Positions 47,401 to 59,065 of a DNA stretch of 64,000 nt are shown here, piece by piece. The translations under genes were made by a program, and so were the position numbers. The stretch spans positions 2,835,001 to 2,899,000 of the forward strand of contig CP126195.1 of NCBI GenBank assembly GCA_030272155.1, written 5' to 3'. Each line of letters opens with the position of its first letter. Position 1 is the stretch's first letter. The notes under the pieces were generated by a model that worked only from the letters and a program-made list of their open reading frames with translations, was not told the origin of the DNA and searched no databases. The stretch is from Tetradesmus obliquus (Eukaryota; Chlorophyta; Chlorophyceae; Sphaeropleales; Scenedesmaceae).

Positions 47401-47723
47401 AGGTGGCATGCCTGCTGCACCTATCGTGCCCCTGCCTAGCACTTGCAGGCGGGTCTTCACTGTGTCGAAGGGCTGCCCTACCATGATGCGGGCCACTCCA
47501 CCTGACATACCTGCAGCGACAGCATGATTCAAAAAATGAATTATATCGTAAAACTTTGATTGAGCGAGTTGGAGCTGCCGGGCCAAGCTTGGCACCATCG
47601 CAACGTGAACCTCCGACACTCGCGGCACGCACCTGGCAGGATGTCGAGCATCTTCCTGTGCGCAGGTGGAGTGCGCTCAACCTCCATCAGCGTTGCATTT
47701 TCAAGCTGGCCGAGGGCTGGCAT
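44463..47723 (-). CDS. Mitochondrial carrier family (SLC25) protein, paralogue A
   Basis: Inner-membrane solute carrier with three repeats of two helices. Exons (5'->3'): 47633-47723, 47382-47510, 46780-47114, 46070-46252, 44906-45055, 44463-44633; 352 residues, phases all agree. Signature motifs are PFDTVKTRLQ, PTEHIRTKMQ and PIDTVKSKIQ, one per repeat, followed by GxxG helix motifs such as GLRGIYSGYMSTLLRD and GLWRGVVPAMLRAVPVNAA. The set resembles the carnitine/acylcarnitine-ornithine (BOU-like) branch, but substrate cannot be fixed by eye. It differs from paralogue B in a 527-base intron between codons for NPQENYE and GNWDC, and in a 1014-base intron that hosts a hAT-type element. The start (47723) is supported by MPALGQLENATLMEVE shared with paralogue B. 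Confidence 0.93.
45128..45907. mobile_element. Non-autonomous hAT-type DNA transposon (780 bp)
   Basis: Perfect 18-bp terminal inverted repeats: CAGGGATGATCAGTACGT at 45128-45145 and its reverse complement at 45890-45907. Flanked by an 8-bp target duplication CTCAGCAC (45120-45127 and 45908-45915). An 8-bp duplication and CAGGG ends are hallmarks of hAT elements. Both subterminal regions are crowded with TACGTAC/GTACGTA motifs, likely transposase-binding repeats. No transposase is encoded. The inner ~500 bases are of unknown origin. It lies in an intron of carrier A; exon phases are intact. Confidence 0.93.
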
Positions 47724-49356
47724 GGTGCCCTTTTTGTGAGAGTCGAGGGGAGTTGCAATTGGAGGGAAAGTGCCGGAGCTCGCCAAGCACGCTCAGGTAT
47801 GCTCACCGTCTTCAACGGGTGAGCTTCAATGAGTATGACATCAACTATACGGGCTTGGTGACCCGACACAGCCTTATAGCATAGCAAGAGCCAGCTCCGA
47901 CTGTCAATGACAAGGTTGCGGCAACGGGTGATGCAAGCCATTTGCACGCCGGTATGATGATGTACGTTCACGGGCAATTTCCTGAACGATCTGTAGTATT
48001 TGAGCTGCTGAGGCGGTCGGCGCAAGCTGCACACTGCCTCCCATCATGTCGATCATCTCTGTGTCAAGGGTTGCATCTACAGAAGAGTTACTGGCACTTG
48101 GTGTAGATACGCAACATTTGTCCAAAATAAAGCCCACTACATACAAAGAAAGTTGCCGATTGCATACAGTACAAGCATTGAAGCACAATGCAACACCCAC
48201 TACATGTCGTACGGAAAGGGCATTCGAATTCGCACTGAAGATACCATGGCAGGTCCTGGCTGTTACATCACTCAACTGTCTCGTGCAGCCATTTGCGGGC
48301 CACGACAACCTTGGGTATGCTCACTATCATGCATACAACCAACTTCACAGAACTGTCACTCTCTCTCCCTTTCTTGCTTGGCAGCAAGAGGAACAGCGCA
48401 CAGCACAGACCCAGCACACAGCATCGCGAATCGGCCCCTCTCAGATCAAGCAAGCCATGCGGCATGCAACTGCCAACCCATACCCTTCCAGGACAGCTCA
48501 GAGCTGATGCCCTGCCTGTCGCTGCATGCCCCAAGCTATATAGCTAAATATGTACAGGGGGGAGCCCCTACCTACAGAGGATAAGCCAAAGGGACTAGCC
48601 CTTGCCAGGGATGCATACAGCACCACTGAATCGCCTGGCACGATCTACAATAGTAAAGTACATGCCAGCTGTCGACAGCACAAGTGCACTGCAGACTGGG
48701 CACAAAACTTGCAAATGGCGTTGCACCAGTGCGCCCACACTGGTGCAACGGCCTGCTGCAGCGCCCGGCCTGCCGCTGCTGGCAGCAGCAGTTGGCCGGG
48801 AGAGCTGCCCCACTGCAGCAGACAATGCACATGCAATGCAGCTGATGATAGGCTCAGCCATGGCAGGATTGCATGCGGAGGGTTATGCACCAACAAATCA
48901 GGGCGATTGAACAGAGGGCCAGCCATAACAGCAACACACCCACAAGATAACACAACACTTGCAACACAACACGCACACACACTTCAAAACCACAACACAC
49001 ATTGTTGCTGTCCACCATCTGTGCATATAGAATGCGAACCCATGCCATCCCTGTACATCCCTCCCGGTCAATGGGTGCTCTGCAGTTTGCTGGATAAACT
49101 GTTTGCCAAAATAAGCTTGGACAGGCATGAACGCTGCCACACTCAGAAGTCAGAAAATACCCCAGCAGGATGCACAGAGCAGCAGCAGCGCCGCATCCGA
49201 TCAAATCCAGCACACCTGCCGCACTGCACACCACACTCCTTCCCTCACTGAATCCAGCTTGCCAGGCAAGCCTCAAAAGCAGCAGCGCAGAATCCTACCA
49301 TGCTGCTACTCAAATCCCTCTGCGCTCACACAGCCAAGTGGCTCGCCGCACACATT

Positions 49357-49392
<36 letters not shown>

Positions 49393-49434
49393 TGGCCTCA
49401 CGCACGCACTGCAGCGCCTGCAGCTTTGTGAAGC
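47724..49434. other. Region between the two carrier genes
   Basis: Contains the carrier A promoter and the carrier B 3' UTR. A minus-strand open segment (about 47904-48100) reads like protein (DTEMIDMMGGSVQLAPTASA, then QILQIVQEIARERTSSYRRA) but has no start, partner exon or family match. A (CAG)n run is at 49357-49391. Confidence 0.35.
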
Positions 49435-51377
49435 TTAGGCTGCAGCCACCTCGGTGCCCTTCACCTTGGACACAAAAGCATCCACGCTCTCCTCAGACTC
49501 GGCGATGAGCTGGCGGGTGCCCTCCACTGCCAGGAAGATTGCAGCGTTCACGGGGATGGCGCGGTACATGGCGGGGGTCACGCCGCGCCACAGGCCGCCA
49601 AAGCCCTGCAGGGTGAAAAGAGACGATGCAGGCAGGCAGGAAAGCAGCAGCAGGGTCGGTACCTGCCCAGCATGCAGCGGTGCGCTACTGCAGCTGCTGC
49701 TGGGATTGCTGGCCTCGGAGCTGACTGCAACAGGGCAGGCAATGCACAGGCCGATCAGCGCTTGCAGGAAAAGCAGCAAGGCATAACAGCAGCTATCCAG
49801 AGGATTATAAACCGCAGCCTGGCAGCTGCTGCTCACCTCGACCTGCAGGGAGCGCTTGAGGCAGTCGATGGTGCCGTTGAACTGTGGCTTGCTGAGGGAG
49901 TCTGCCTGGATCTTGGACTTGATGGTGTCGATAGGGAACATGCTGCCCCACAGGCCAAAGCCGGCCATCACGCCAGCACCCATCACCTGCAGAGCGCAGA
50001 CAGCAGCAGCAGCAGCAGGTTGCTGTCAGGCAACAGTAGCTGCAGGAGGCGCGCATGGCCTTTTCCAGTCTTGTTGCTGCTTTCCAACCCTGGCGGTGCC
50101 ATGCAGGCAGCATTTGCCACATCACAGAGCACCAGCTGGCAAATTCAGCAGTTTTAGCAGTGCATATGTGACAGCAGAGCATGCCACCCATCCCACGCCC
50201 TTCCAAGCCCACCCAACCCAACCCCAGCTCACTGAGGGTTAACCAGTCTGCAGCGCACCTGCCAGTACTCCAGGTCAGCCTTGGTCTTGCCGGGGCCAGC
50301 CAGGTACTGCACGGTGGCCTCATAGCCGAAGAAGAACCAGGCGTAGCCCTGCATGTCGCGCAGCAGCGTGGACATGTAGCCAGAGTAGATGCCGCGCAGG
50401 CCGTGGTTGCGCAGGATCTTCCTCGCGCAGTCCCAGTTGCCCTTGTAGTTCTCCTCGGGGTTGAGCCCGCCTGCAGCAGCGCCCTTCATCTGCGCCAGGA
50501 TGTTGTTCTTGCGCACCATCTGCATCTTGGTGCGGATGAGCTCGGTGGGAGTAGACACCACAGAGCCGGCAGCGCCAGCAGCAGCGCCTGCAGCCAGGAT
50601 CTTCCATGGCGTGAAGGCTCCTGGCGCATCGCCCTGCTCCAGGTATGCGCGGGTCTTCATGAAGGTGGGGAAGTGGATGCCCAGCAGCACCATGTTGCCC
50701 AGCAGCGGCGCGATTGTGCCCTTGTACAGGGAGAAGGGGCCCTCGGACTTCATCATTTTGCGCACGCAGTCCAGGCCTTGCAGGAACAAGTAGCAGACAA
50801 ACAAGCAGCAGGACGTGTCACAAGAGGGTTCAACCGCGCACGTAGCGCGAAGGGAGAGCATGTTGGCTACAAAAGAGCTGGGTGTTAATTATTACACAGG
50901 GGTTAATATGCATCATTGTATGTGGCACAGCAGCAGTTCAACAGATGGAGCTGCATCAAGCAGTTAAAAGCAGTGTTCCAATCAAAAGCACCAGGCAGAG
51001 CAGGCATCAGCAACAGACAAAGCCTTACCTGAGTTGTACACCATTTCAGGGGGCATGCCTGCTGCACCGATTGTGCCCTTGCCCAGCACCTGCAGGCGGG
51101 TCTTGATGGTGTCGAAGGGCTGGCCCACCATGATGCGGGCAACACCTCCAGACACGCCTGTAGCATGCGAAATAGGCACATAACCATAGTAAGTTGGTTT
51201 TCAGTATGCAAATATAGCCCGCGAGGCGACCTTCGCCATCCTTGCCCCTGATGCAGGACTGGGAACCACCGACGCTGCTCACGCACCTGGCAGGATGTCC
51301 AGCACCCGCTTGTGCACAGGAGGGGTGTGCTCCACCTCCATGAGAGTAGCATTTTCAAGCTGGCCGAGAGCAGGCAT
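49435..51377 (-). CDS. Mitochondrial carrier family (SLC25) protein, paralogue B
   Basis: Tandem paralogue of the carrier at 44463-47723. Exons (5'->3'): 51287-51377, 51029-51157, 50259-50776, 49837-49986, 49435-49605; 352 residues, the same length as paralogue A. Motifs PFDTIKTRLQ, PTELIRTKMQ and PIDTIKSKIQ mark the three carrier repeats. The third exon equals exons 3+4 of paralogue A fused (NPEENYKGNWDCARKILRNH is continuous). The second motif has Leu where A has His (PTEL/PTEH), closer to the family consensus. Likely mitochondrial inner membrane; substrate probably acylcarnitine- or basic-amino-acid-like by resemblance only. A CACGTG minisatellite lies 1.1-1.4 kb upstream. Confidence 0.93.
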
Positions 51378-54300
51378 CGTGCTCTGCTTGCGAAAGGCGA
51401 GGAGTATTGGAGGGAAAGAGTGCGAAGCTTGCCAACAGGAGGCAAGCTAAGCAGCAATTGCACAGACGTGATCGAAGGCAGAGGTTGTCGCAAGCCTTTC
51501 GGTCGCCTCGGTGATCGAGCTTGGCTTATACACACCTGTTAGGAACGTGTTGCCGGGCATTGGAGTTGGAGGTTTCGATGGTGTGAGTGACTCCTCCTAA
51601 AGTACATAGTGTAACATGAACGTGAAGTACACATGTTCAAAGTGATGTTGTGAGGAGCAAAATATGTGCTTACAGCAGTCGTGAATTCCGCAGGGAAGTC
51701 AGGGACCTAAGGAGACCAACGGCTTCTGCTGCTCACGGAAGGACAGCAATAGACAATTGGAAGAGCTGTTATAAAATATCAACAATGCTGAACATGCATC
51801 ATTTCCTGATATCCACTCCGCTGGTATGCCTGGGTCTAGGCTGTCTGGCTTGTTCCAGGCGGCGTCGACCTCTTCGCAAAGGAACACACGCTTACTTGTG
51901 CTGAACAAGTTGCAACAATCGCCATATAGCCAGCTGAGGACCGTGCAACGCAGCTGGAAGGAGTTCCAAGGCAGCCCTGCAGTAGAGTGTACTGCATGCC
52001 TGCTGGTCACGCTCAGCACCACGCCAGTGCTGGCGCAACAACATGCAGCTGCTTTCAACTCCAATTGACACCAAGAAGGAGGAGGCAGTAACAATGTCAT
52101 CAACCCGCATTTGTAGCACAAACCAACAACGCCACAGGCAACCAGTGCAGAAAAGCAGTTGTTGTGTTCCACAACAGCATGGTGTGCACAGGAGGCTTGC
52201 AGGATCATGCATACAGCATAATTCTTGCAGCAGGCAAAACACATGCAGAGCAGCAGTGTCTGTGTCCCCACCGCAGCTGTTCGGTTGCCCCCCAAGAAGG
52301 AGACACAACATGATGCAGCATGCATCATCATCATCATCATGTTACTCATCAAGCCATAGCATCAACACCATGCATGTTGTTGTGTGTGCTGTGTATGTTC
52401 CGCGGTACACCTCAGCTCTTGTCAACCCCCCTTGCATGCCGTAAGGTGTGATGCCAATGTGCCGCAGCAGCTGCCCTATGGCGTGATGTATGGTGCCCAG
52501 ACAGTGGCATGTCATGCACGTGCAGCCTGTGCTGTGCAGGCCCCCATGCACGTGCAGCCTGTGCTGTGCAGGCCCCCATGCACGTGCAGCCTGTGCTGTG
52601 CAGGCCCCCATGCACGTGCAGCCTGTGCTGTGTAGGGCGCCACGTGGCATGTGCAAGCCAGCGTGAGGCAAGGGCCACGTGGCATGTGCAAGCCAGCGTG
52701 AGGCAAGGGCCACGTGGCATGTGCAAGCCAGCGTGCAGCAAGCAGATGCTCTGCTCGCCACGTTCTCGCTGGTGAATGCAGTGCATACATGGATTCAACA
52801 AGATCTTCTGTAACATGCAGATGTGGCACGCTGTGCCAAAGCCAGTGACATGCTTGTCAGCTGCAGGAGAGGACACCTGCAAGCATCCTCCTGCAACGCC
52901 AAGCATGGCAGTGGTGACCAGCATGCCTGCCATACCCCGGGCATCACGATTGACATGCAAACATCCCTTCCCACACTCTGAGCATGCTAACAACAACGTC
53001 AACAACCCATATGATGCCTGCAGAAGGTCGAACCGCATACAGCATAGACTGCTGCACAGTGTACAACCTTTGCCTGAACACAACTCCAAAGGCATTCACC
53101 ACACAATGCGCTGCATGTTCTGTGCCTGCTTTGCACCCCCTTCTCCACGGTCAGAATTCTCAAAGATGCCGGATGCAGATGCACTGGCAACTCTGCCTTC
53201 TTCTGCAGAGAAGCCAACAAAAACACCGCAGCACCTGCAAGTACCCCAGCATAGCTGCACAGCCTGGAATCGAACTGTATCCTTACCAGGCACGTGCACA
53301 TGCTGTAGGGTGTGCTGCTGTAGTAATTACTACTGTTATAACAGACTGATGATGGCACGCGACAAGAAACATTACAATAGATGCCATGCATACCCAACAG
53401 TGCCTACGGTGCAGCTGCACACTGCAGCATGCACTGCACTGCGTAAGCGTACATAGATGATCAGAACAAGGCTGTCCCAATTGATCGCGCGCTCATCATC
53501 TACTCCCCAAGCTAGCCTGATGTTGTGACCAAAAGAACGACATATGTTATCGTTGATACTTAACGCTGACACAACAGCAGCATGTTTCCTGCTGGTTCAG
53601 CAAACCCAACGCGGCCTTGAAGCATGTGGGTTAAGCATGCCCCTCAAGCCCCTCGTGCCTCCGGGAGGACTCCAAAGCAACTGTTGATGCAACCTCCGTG
53701 CCACACTTGACACCAACAGGCAGGTGATGAGCCCCATACGACCGATACGCCGAGATACTGCACGCCGTGGAGAGCAGATAGGTAGAAGCATACAGAGGCA
53801 CAGACGCGAAGACAGCAAGTAACGCAGCATGACATGACTGGTCTAAGTGTTAACCAAAGTCTGCCCACATGCACATCGACAACATTCACCAAGCCATCAT
53901 CCCCCTTGCAACCCAGTAACATCACACTGAGGCTTCAAACACCACCAAACATGTACTCGCGCCCACAGAGCCGCACACAAAACCTGCCACTGCATACGTT
54001 GTGATCACTGATAGTAGAAGACCAGACACGAGCCTGCAACACGATCAGCACTATCATGTAGAAGTTTGAGGACCATAGAGCACCAAATCATGCAGGGCCA
54101 AGTATCACATCCATGACATTAGCTGCTGCAGCCTACGCAGACGGCTGCAGCACACATCACACCTACAATCATGCCAACAGAGCCAACAGAGCACAGCAAC
54201 AGAGCCAACAGAACCCTGCACCCTGCAACCCTTACCATACATTGTGCTCCTGGCATGATTGCACCCTTGAATAGCACACTTGAGCAACTCAGGGATGCTA

Positions 54301-55472
54301 GACAGGGCATGGGCGCACACCAAAGATGACGCATGCAAGGCTGCATACAGAATCAATCCCTGCACATGGCTAGAGATATGCATTTCCCCTTAAAAAGCAC
54401 ACTGTGTACATCTGCAGGATTGCATCAAAGTCGTCAGTGTGCCTGCAACAGATCCCTTGCACAGGCCGGCACAACCTGGCCACTCAAAGCTGCAAGTCAA
54501 AGCTGCAAGCAACAGAATGAGCAGGGCCCAATTTCGCAAACACACCAGCTACGACTGATGCGGAGCTGCTGCATCAAAGAGGCAAGGTGCCTCCAGTAGG
54601 GCAACTTGCTGCAGTATAACAGTTCAAACAAGGACAAGGCCAACCAGCACGCAGCATCAGGTGCTGCCAGCAGCTGATCAGCCGCTGCATGTCTTCAGAT
54701 GCAAAATGGTTTGCTGCAATCTGAATGCCATAAACATTACGCCTCAAAACAACACCACAAGCAATGTGCTACTGCAATAGCCGGTGCACATTGCGAGCTG
54801 ACGCCGTCAGTGTTTGCTGTGTGGTTCAGCAGGCACGCCAGACCCAGCCGCCCTGTGTCCAGCGTGGCCAACATTCCCCTCTGCCCCTTTCACCAACATG
54901 CCAAGGCAACACTGCCGTGCCAGCCTGCCAGCCAGCAGACGGAGGTGCTATCGCTGTGTGATATAGGCAGGCATGCAGCTGCTACGTACTACGTATCCAG
55001 CATGGCCAGCGTTTCATGCATCCAACAGACTCAAGGGCACTCAGTGCCAAGCACAAATCAGCATCACAGCCAATGAGCAATGAGATGAACAACACGCCAG
55101 CTCTGCTCAACAAAGGAAACTTTGTGAGGCTCTGCAGAAGCCTACAATCGACAGGATCCACACGGAAAACACCAGCTGAACCGTGCTGTTGCAGCGGTGT
55201 TCGAACACCGCCCTAGACGTGCATGCAAGCAGCCCCTAGCTCCCTGCCAGCCAGTAAGCAATCCAAGACCAATGAGACCAATAAGACCAATAAGCAGCAC
55301 AGCCAGTAAGCAATCCTTGCAACATGCTAGTGCCGCGCACCACAATAACAAAGTGTGGACAGTACGACCTACAGGTGCGGACAGGCAACAAGTTGCAGCC
55401 TGTGCTGTTGCAGCCCCATTCACACATCCCTCAACGTCCGTGCATGCAGCCGCCCGCCTTCTGCAAGCGCCT
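51378..55472. other. Long gene-poor stretch
   Basis: Four kilobases without a supported gene. It includes the carrier B promoter, the CACGTG minisatellite (52513-52746), a short CAT run (52326-52341) and a duplicated AAGACCAATGAG/AAGACCAATAAG block (55264-55293). A minus-strand open segment around 51790-51890 (EEVDAAWNKPDSLDPGIPAE) is protein-like but isolated. Confidence 0.4.
52513..52746. repeat. Minisatellite with seven CACGTG motifs
   Basis: Four 32-bp units followed by three 35-bp units of a different sequence. Both unit types contain the palindrome CACGTG (at 52517, 52549, 52581, 52613, 52641, 52676, 52711). Apart from CACGTG and a CATG the two unit types share little. CACGTG is the G-box/E-box core bound by bHLH and bZIP factors. 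Confidence 0.92.
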
Positions 55473-55639
55473 TCAGCTGTCAGAGCGTTGGCCAGGGCGG
55501 CCGTTACGGCCCTGCTGCTGTCTCAGCTGTTGCTGCTGCTGCTGCTGCTGCTGCATGCCTTGCTGCTGCTGCTGCTGGTCTTCAACGGCTGCTTCAACAA
55601 CAGCACTCAGCAGCGGGTAAAACGGGTAGCTTGCTGTGG

Positions 55640-55676
<37 letters not shown>

Positions 55677-56915
55677 CAGAGTGGCACGCATAAGCAGGTG
55701 ATCATGTGTAACGTTGCAGGCCAAGAGCTCACCGGCAGCACGTGCAAGCAGACAACTACGTTTCAAGGCAAACAAATACCATTGCACTCCCTTGCTCGCT
55801 GCTACCGTCTTCCCCACTGTACCCGCAGAGGGAGCTCCGCCATTATGAAGCTGACCCTGCCACATACTTGTAGGCTGATGTACATGCAACGAAAGCATGG
55901 GCGATGATGCACCTCAACAGCGCAGCAACCACCCTGCTGTTACAGCTTTGCTAAAATCCTGCAGCTGTGCAAGCTCATGTGACTTGGGGAGCAGCAGCAA
56001 CTGATGCTGACCTTTCAAAACCTGGTGACATGGTACCAGTGCCTTTCCAGCTGTGTACGTGCAGATTGGCTGGCGCATGCTTGCTACAGTAGCAGTGCGT
56101 GCAACTCACCGACAAAGATGCGCGCAACTTGCAGCTTGGTCATGTGGTTCAGCATGACGGTGTTGCACACTTGCGCCTGGATGTTGCGCAGCAGCAAGTG
56201 CCGGTGCAGCTGGCTGTTGATCGCAGCGATCTGCGCCGCGCCATCATTCGACACATCGGCAGCAGTCTGCTGTGCATGCGCCTCTGCGCTGGACTTTGAG
56301 CTATTGTTCCTGCAGCCACTGTTGCTGTCGCCGCTGCTTTCTTCCAGCACCCTGCTGATACTGAGGCTGGCCATGCTCTGCAACACGCTGCTGCCTTCCT
56401 CTGCTGCTACGCGCGACATACGCGCATACACGCGCATCGCCAGCTGCAGCTGCAGCAGTTGTGAGGGCGAGAACTTCACGCGCCGCGCCACCTGCACAGG
56501 CCAGCCACATGCACAAAGCAAGGCTGCCATCAGCATAGCGCACACCACTAACACCTTAGCCCACAGGCCGCGTACGCTGCCTGCTGCTCCTAGCCTCTAG
56601 AACTGCTGCAGCAGCCTCTCACGCAGCATGAAAAGTCAACAAAGTCAAACGTTTGACCAAGCATCGCAAAACAGCGCGCAGCATGCACAGCGTGCCCTCA
56701 GCCACACCTGCAGCCAGTGCTCTTGCGGTCCCACTGCCAGCGCTCCTGTTGCGAGGTTGGCTGCTGCTACTGTGTAGGGCACCAGGGTGTTGTGGAAGAA
56801 CAGCAGCATAGCCAGGCGCAGGCACTCATCCACACGGCCCTCCAGCTGCTGCGTTGCTGCTGCCGCCACACCAGCATTTGCTGCTTCATTGCTGACGCAG
56901 CTAGCCGCGGCCGCC

Positions 56916-56952
<37 letters not shown>

Positions 56953-57401
56953 CCAGCAGAGCCTGTGGCTGGCTGCGGTCGCTGCAGCTGCTGTTGCCTG
57001 CAGGTGCCGATCCGCTGCTTGCCTGCAACTTCTGCTGCTGCTGCTGCTGCTGCAGCTGCTGTTGCTGCAGACCACCAGTCTCTTGGCAGCTTGGCGTGGA
57101 GGACCGCACTGCTGCTGCTGCTGCTGCTGCGCCGCTGCTGCAGTCAGCCGCATGGCTTGTGGCCTCTGGCCGCGAGGCAATCTCCAGCAGCGATGTGAAC
57201 ACATAGAAGGCCCGTGTGTGCCACTGCCGCATGCTGTCTGCTGTCATCTGCAGCGCCTGCTGCAAGTCGTGTGGCGTGGCTGACGCCAGCAGCCGCAGCA
57301 TGTAGCCAGGCCCAGCAGGCACCAGGGGCCGGGGAGGTGGCTCGCGCAGTGATATGTTTGGCACAGGAAGCATGCTAGGTACGAAGAGCAAAGCCTGCAG
57401 G

Positions 57402-57432
<31 letters not shown>

Positions 57433-57908
57433 GGCCGTTGGCAGGCTGCTGACTGCTAAGTACATTGTAGGGTGCCGCTGGTTCCTCATCGTGCGTGTCG
57501 GTTGCAGCAAGCTGCTCTGCCCAATCTATGTGCAGCTGCAGGATGGGATGATACTGTTGCTGCGAGCTGATGAAATCGTCCAGAACCTGACCAGAACAAC
57601 CAGCAAAGGACAGCAGCAGCAACAGCAGACCCTGAGGGACTAGTAGTGATGACACCAAGATAGCTGGACTTAGACAGCAGCATGCTTCTGATCAGCTGCA
57701 CCACGCAACTCTCAGGGAGTAAAAAAGCTGATGCCTGCAGTGAACGGACCTGCAGTAGTTGCTGGCCCTCCTCCAGCTGACGCTCTGCACAGCGCAGCTC
57801 TGCCTGCTTGGCGAGCAGCAGCTGCTCCAGCATCCGGACACTTTGATTGTCACTCTGCATTTTATCTACGTCTTTTCGGTTTTTGGCTTTGGGCTTGCCG
57901 TCTGGCAT
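55473..57908 (-). CDS. Gln-rich protein of unknown function with N-terminal coiled coil
   Basis: Exons (5'->3'): 57750-57908, 56708-57586, 56110-56491, 55473-55633; 526 residues, all phases agree. The N-terminus is basic then coiled-coil-like (KPKAKNRKDVDK, then SVRMLEQLLLAKQAELRCAE) and could be the zipper half of a bZIP factor whose basic region lies in an unseen upstream exon; an AG directly precedes the ATG. The middle has long Gln and Ala tracts between conserved-looking blocks (YMLRLLASATPHDLQQALQM, RQWHTRAFYVFTSLLEIASR). The third exon is rich in helices (FSPSQLLQLQLAMRVYARMS, INSQLHRHLLLRNIQAQVCN). The last exon follows a CTG run plus CTTCCACAG acceptor. No family is recognised; a transcription-regulator role is a guess from composition only. 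Confidence 0.6.
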
Positions 57909-59065
57909 CCCTGTGCTGCCCAAGGCAAGTGGCTCACCGACAAGCTATCCCCATGCTACATTACCCTCCGCAAATCTACTCCTGCCAAGCTGCTACCAGA
58001 CTGTCGGTGCCTAATAAGTGTTTCATCGCTTTCTGATGGTGAGTGGCGTCAAGATCCGTACGAAGTACTAGGGTTTTGACTCACTCTTGCACCCTTCTCG
58101 CGGAGCTGCTGTACGCTGCCACAAGCGTAGCCTCTCTGCTGCGTAGTTCAGCAACAAATGCTCAATAAGGCCAACGACATGCGGCACTGCGAGCCTCACC
58201 GTGCACAACTGATCACAGGTGGGTGATAATCTTGTGTGCCTAGTGCTGGTGGTGATCACCACAGTCATTGTCATCATGACGGCAGTCACTGTACTGCAGC
58301 ATGCGAGAACATGTGCTGCCACCAGCCCAAACAACGCATATTGTGTTGTCAAGTCAACGAAATATCTGTTTCCTTGCAGAAGGACACGCTACCACTCGTA
58401 CAACTGCTCTAAAATGGTTGCAGCCTTGCAGGCCCTGCAGGCAACATCATGTTGCCAACATGCAGGCACAGCTGATGATCAGCTGATGATCAGCTGTGCC
58501 TGCTGTTGGTCGACGCCAATTCCTGTCCTCTGTCGTGACATCACGCTTGCTGCTGAAAGAGTTATCAAAGCTTTTTTTTAATTATGATGTTGCTGGCGAA
58601 GGCTGTTGTATGGCAGCAGTAGGGCACTGGCGCGCAATGCAGCCATGACTCAAATGATTTAGAGGCCACACACAAAACAAACCCCAGCTAGCATATGAGC
58701 TTCTGCTTGGCACTCCATCCAGCTCAAGGCACTGCTGCAAGCATGATGCATGTAGTACACCCACTGGGCAAGGCCAGTGTCCTGCAGTGCAAGTGGCAGC
58801 TGCCGTCCCACCAAGCTGCTCGTGGAGCAGATGCATCTGCTAATCCATATAACTGCAGACAGGCCATGTGAGTGGCGATGCACTATTCGGGTGATAGCTT
58901 GCCTTCTCCTGTAACAAGCCTCTCCTTCTCCTGCACTATGCTGGCTGCCGGCGTAGTCACGCTGCACAGCACCACCCACGAACTGTCCGAAAGTTGAGCT
59001 TGATCCCTGGCGGCTCAAACACAGCAGGCTGGCAGCACCTTGCGTAAAGCTGCACACCTTCCGCA
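57909..59065. other. Intergenic region between two minus-strand genes
   Basis: No coding exon recognised. It holds the upstream region of the Gln-rich gene and the 3' UTR of the hydrolase gene, plus an imperfect palindrome at 58455-58510. Confidence 0.45.
58455..58510. repeat. Imperfect ~55-bp palindrome
   Basis: The 42 bases 58462-58503 are self-complementary except at two symmetric positions, built from GCAGGCACAGCTGATGATC and its partner, and CCAACA/TGTTGG extend the arms after one unpaired base. GATGATCAGCT is repeated inside. Confidence 0.8.

Noticed and set aside
51699..52352. 217-residue minus-strand open frame as a gene
   Set aside because: No family motif, start or consistent splice partners; composition is mixed. 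Kept only as a note in the gene-poor region.
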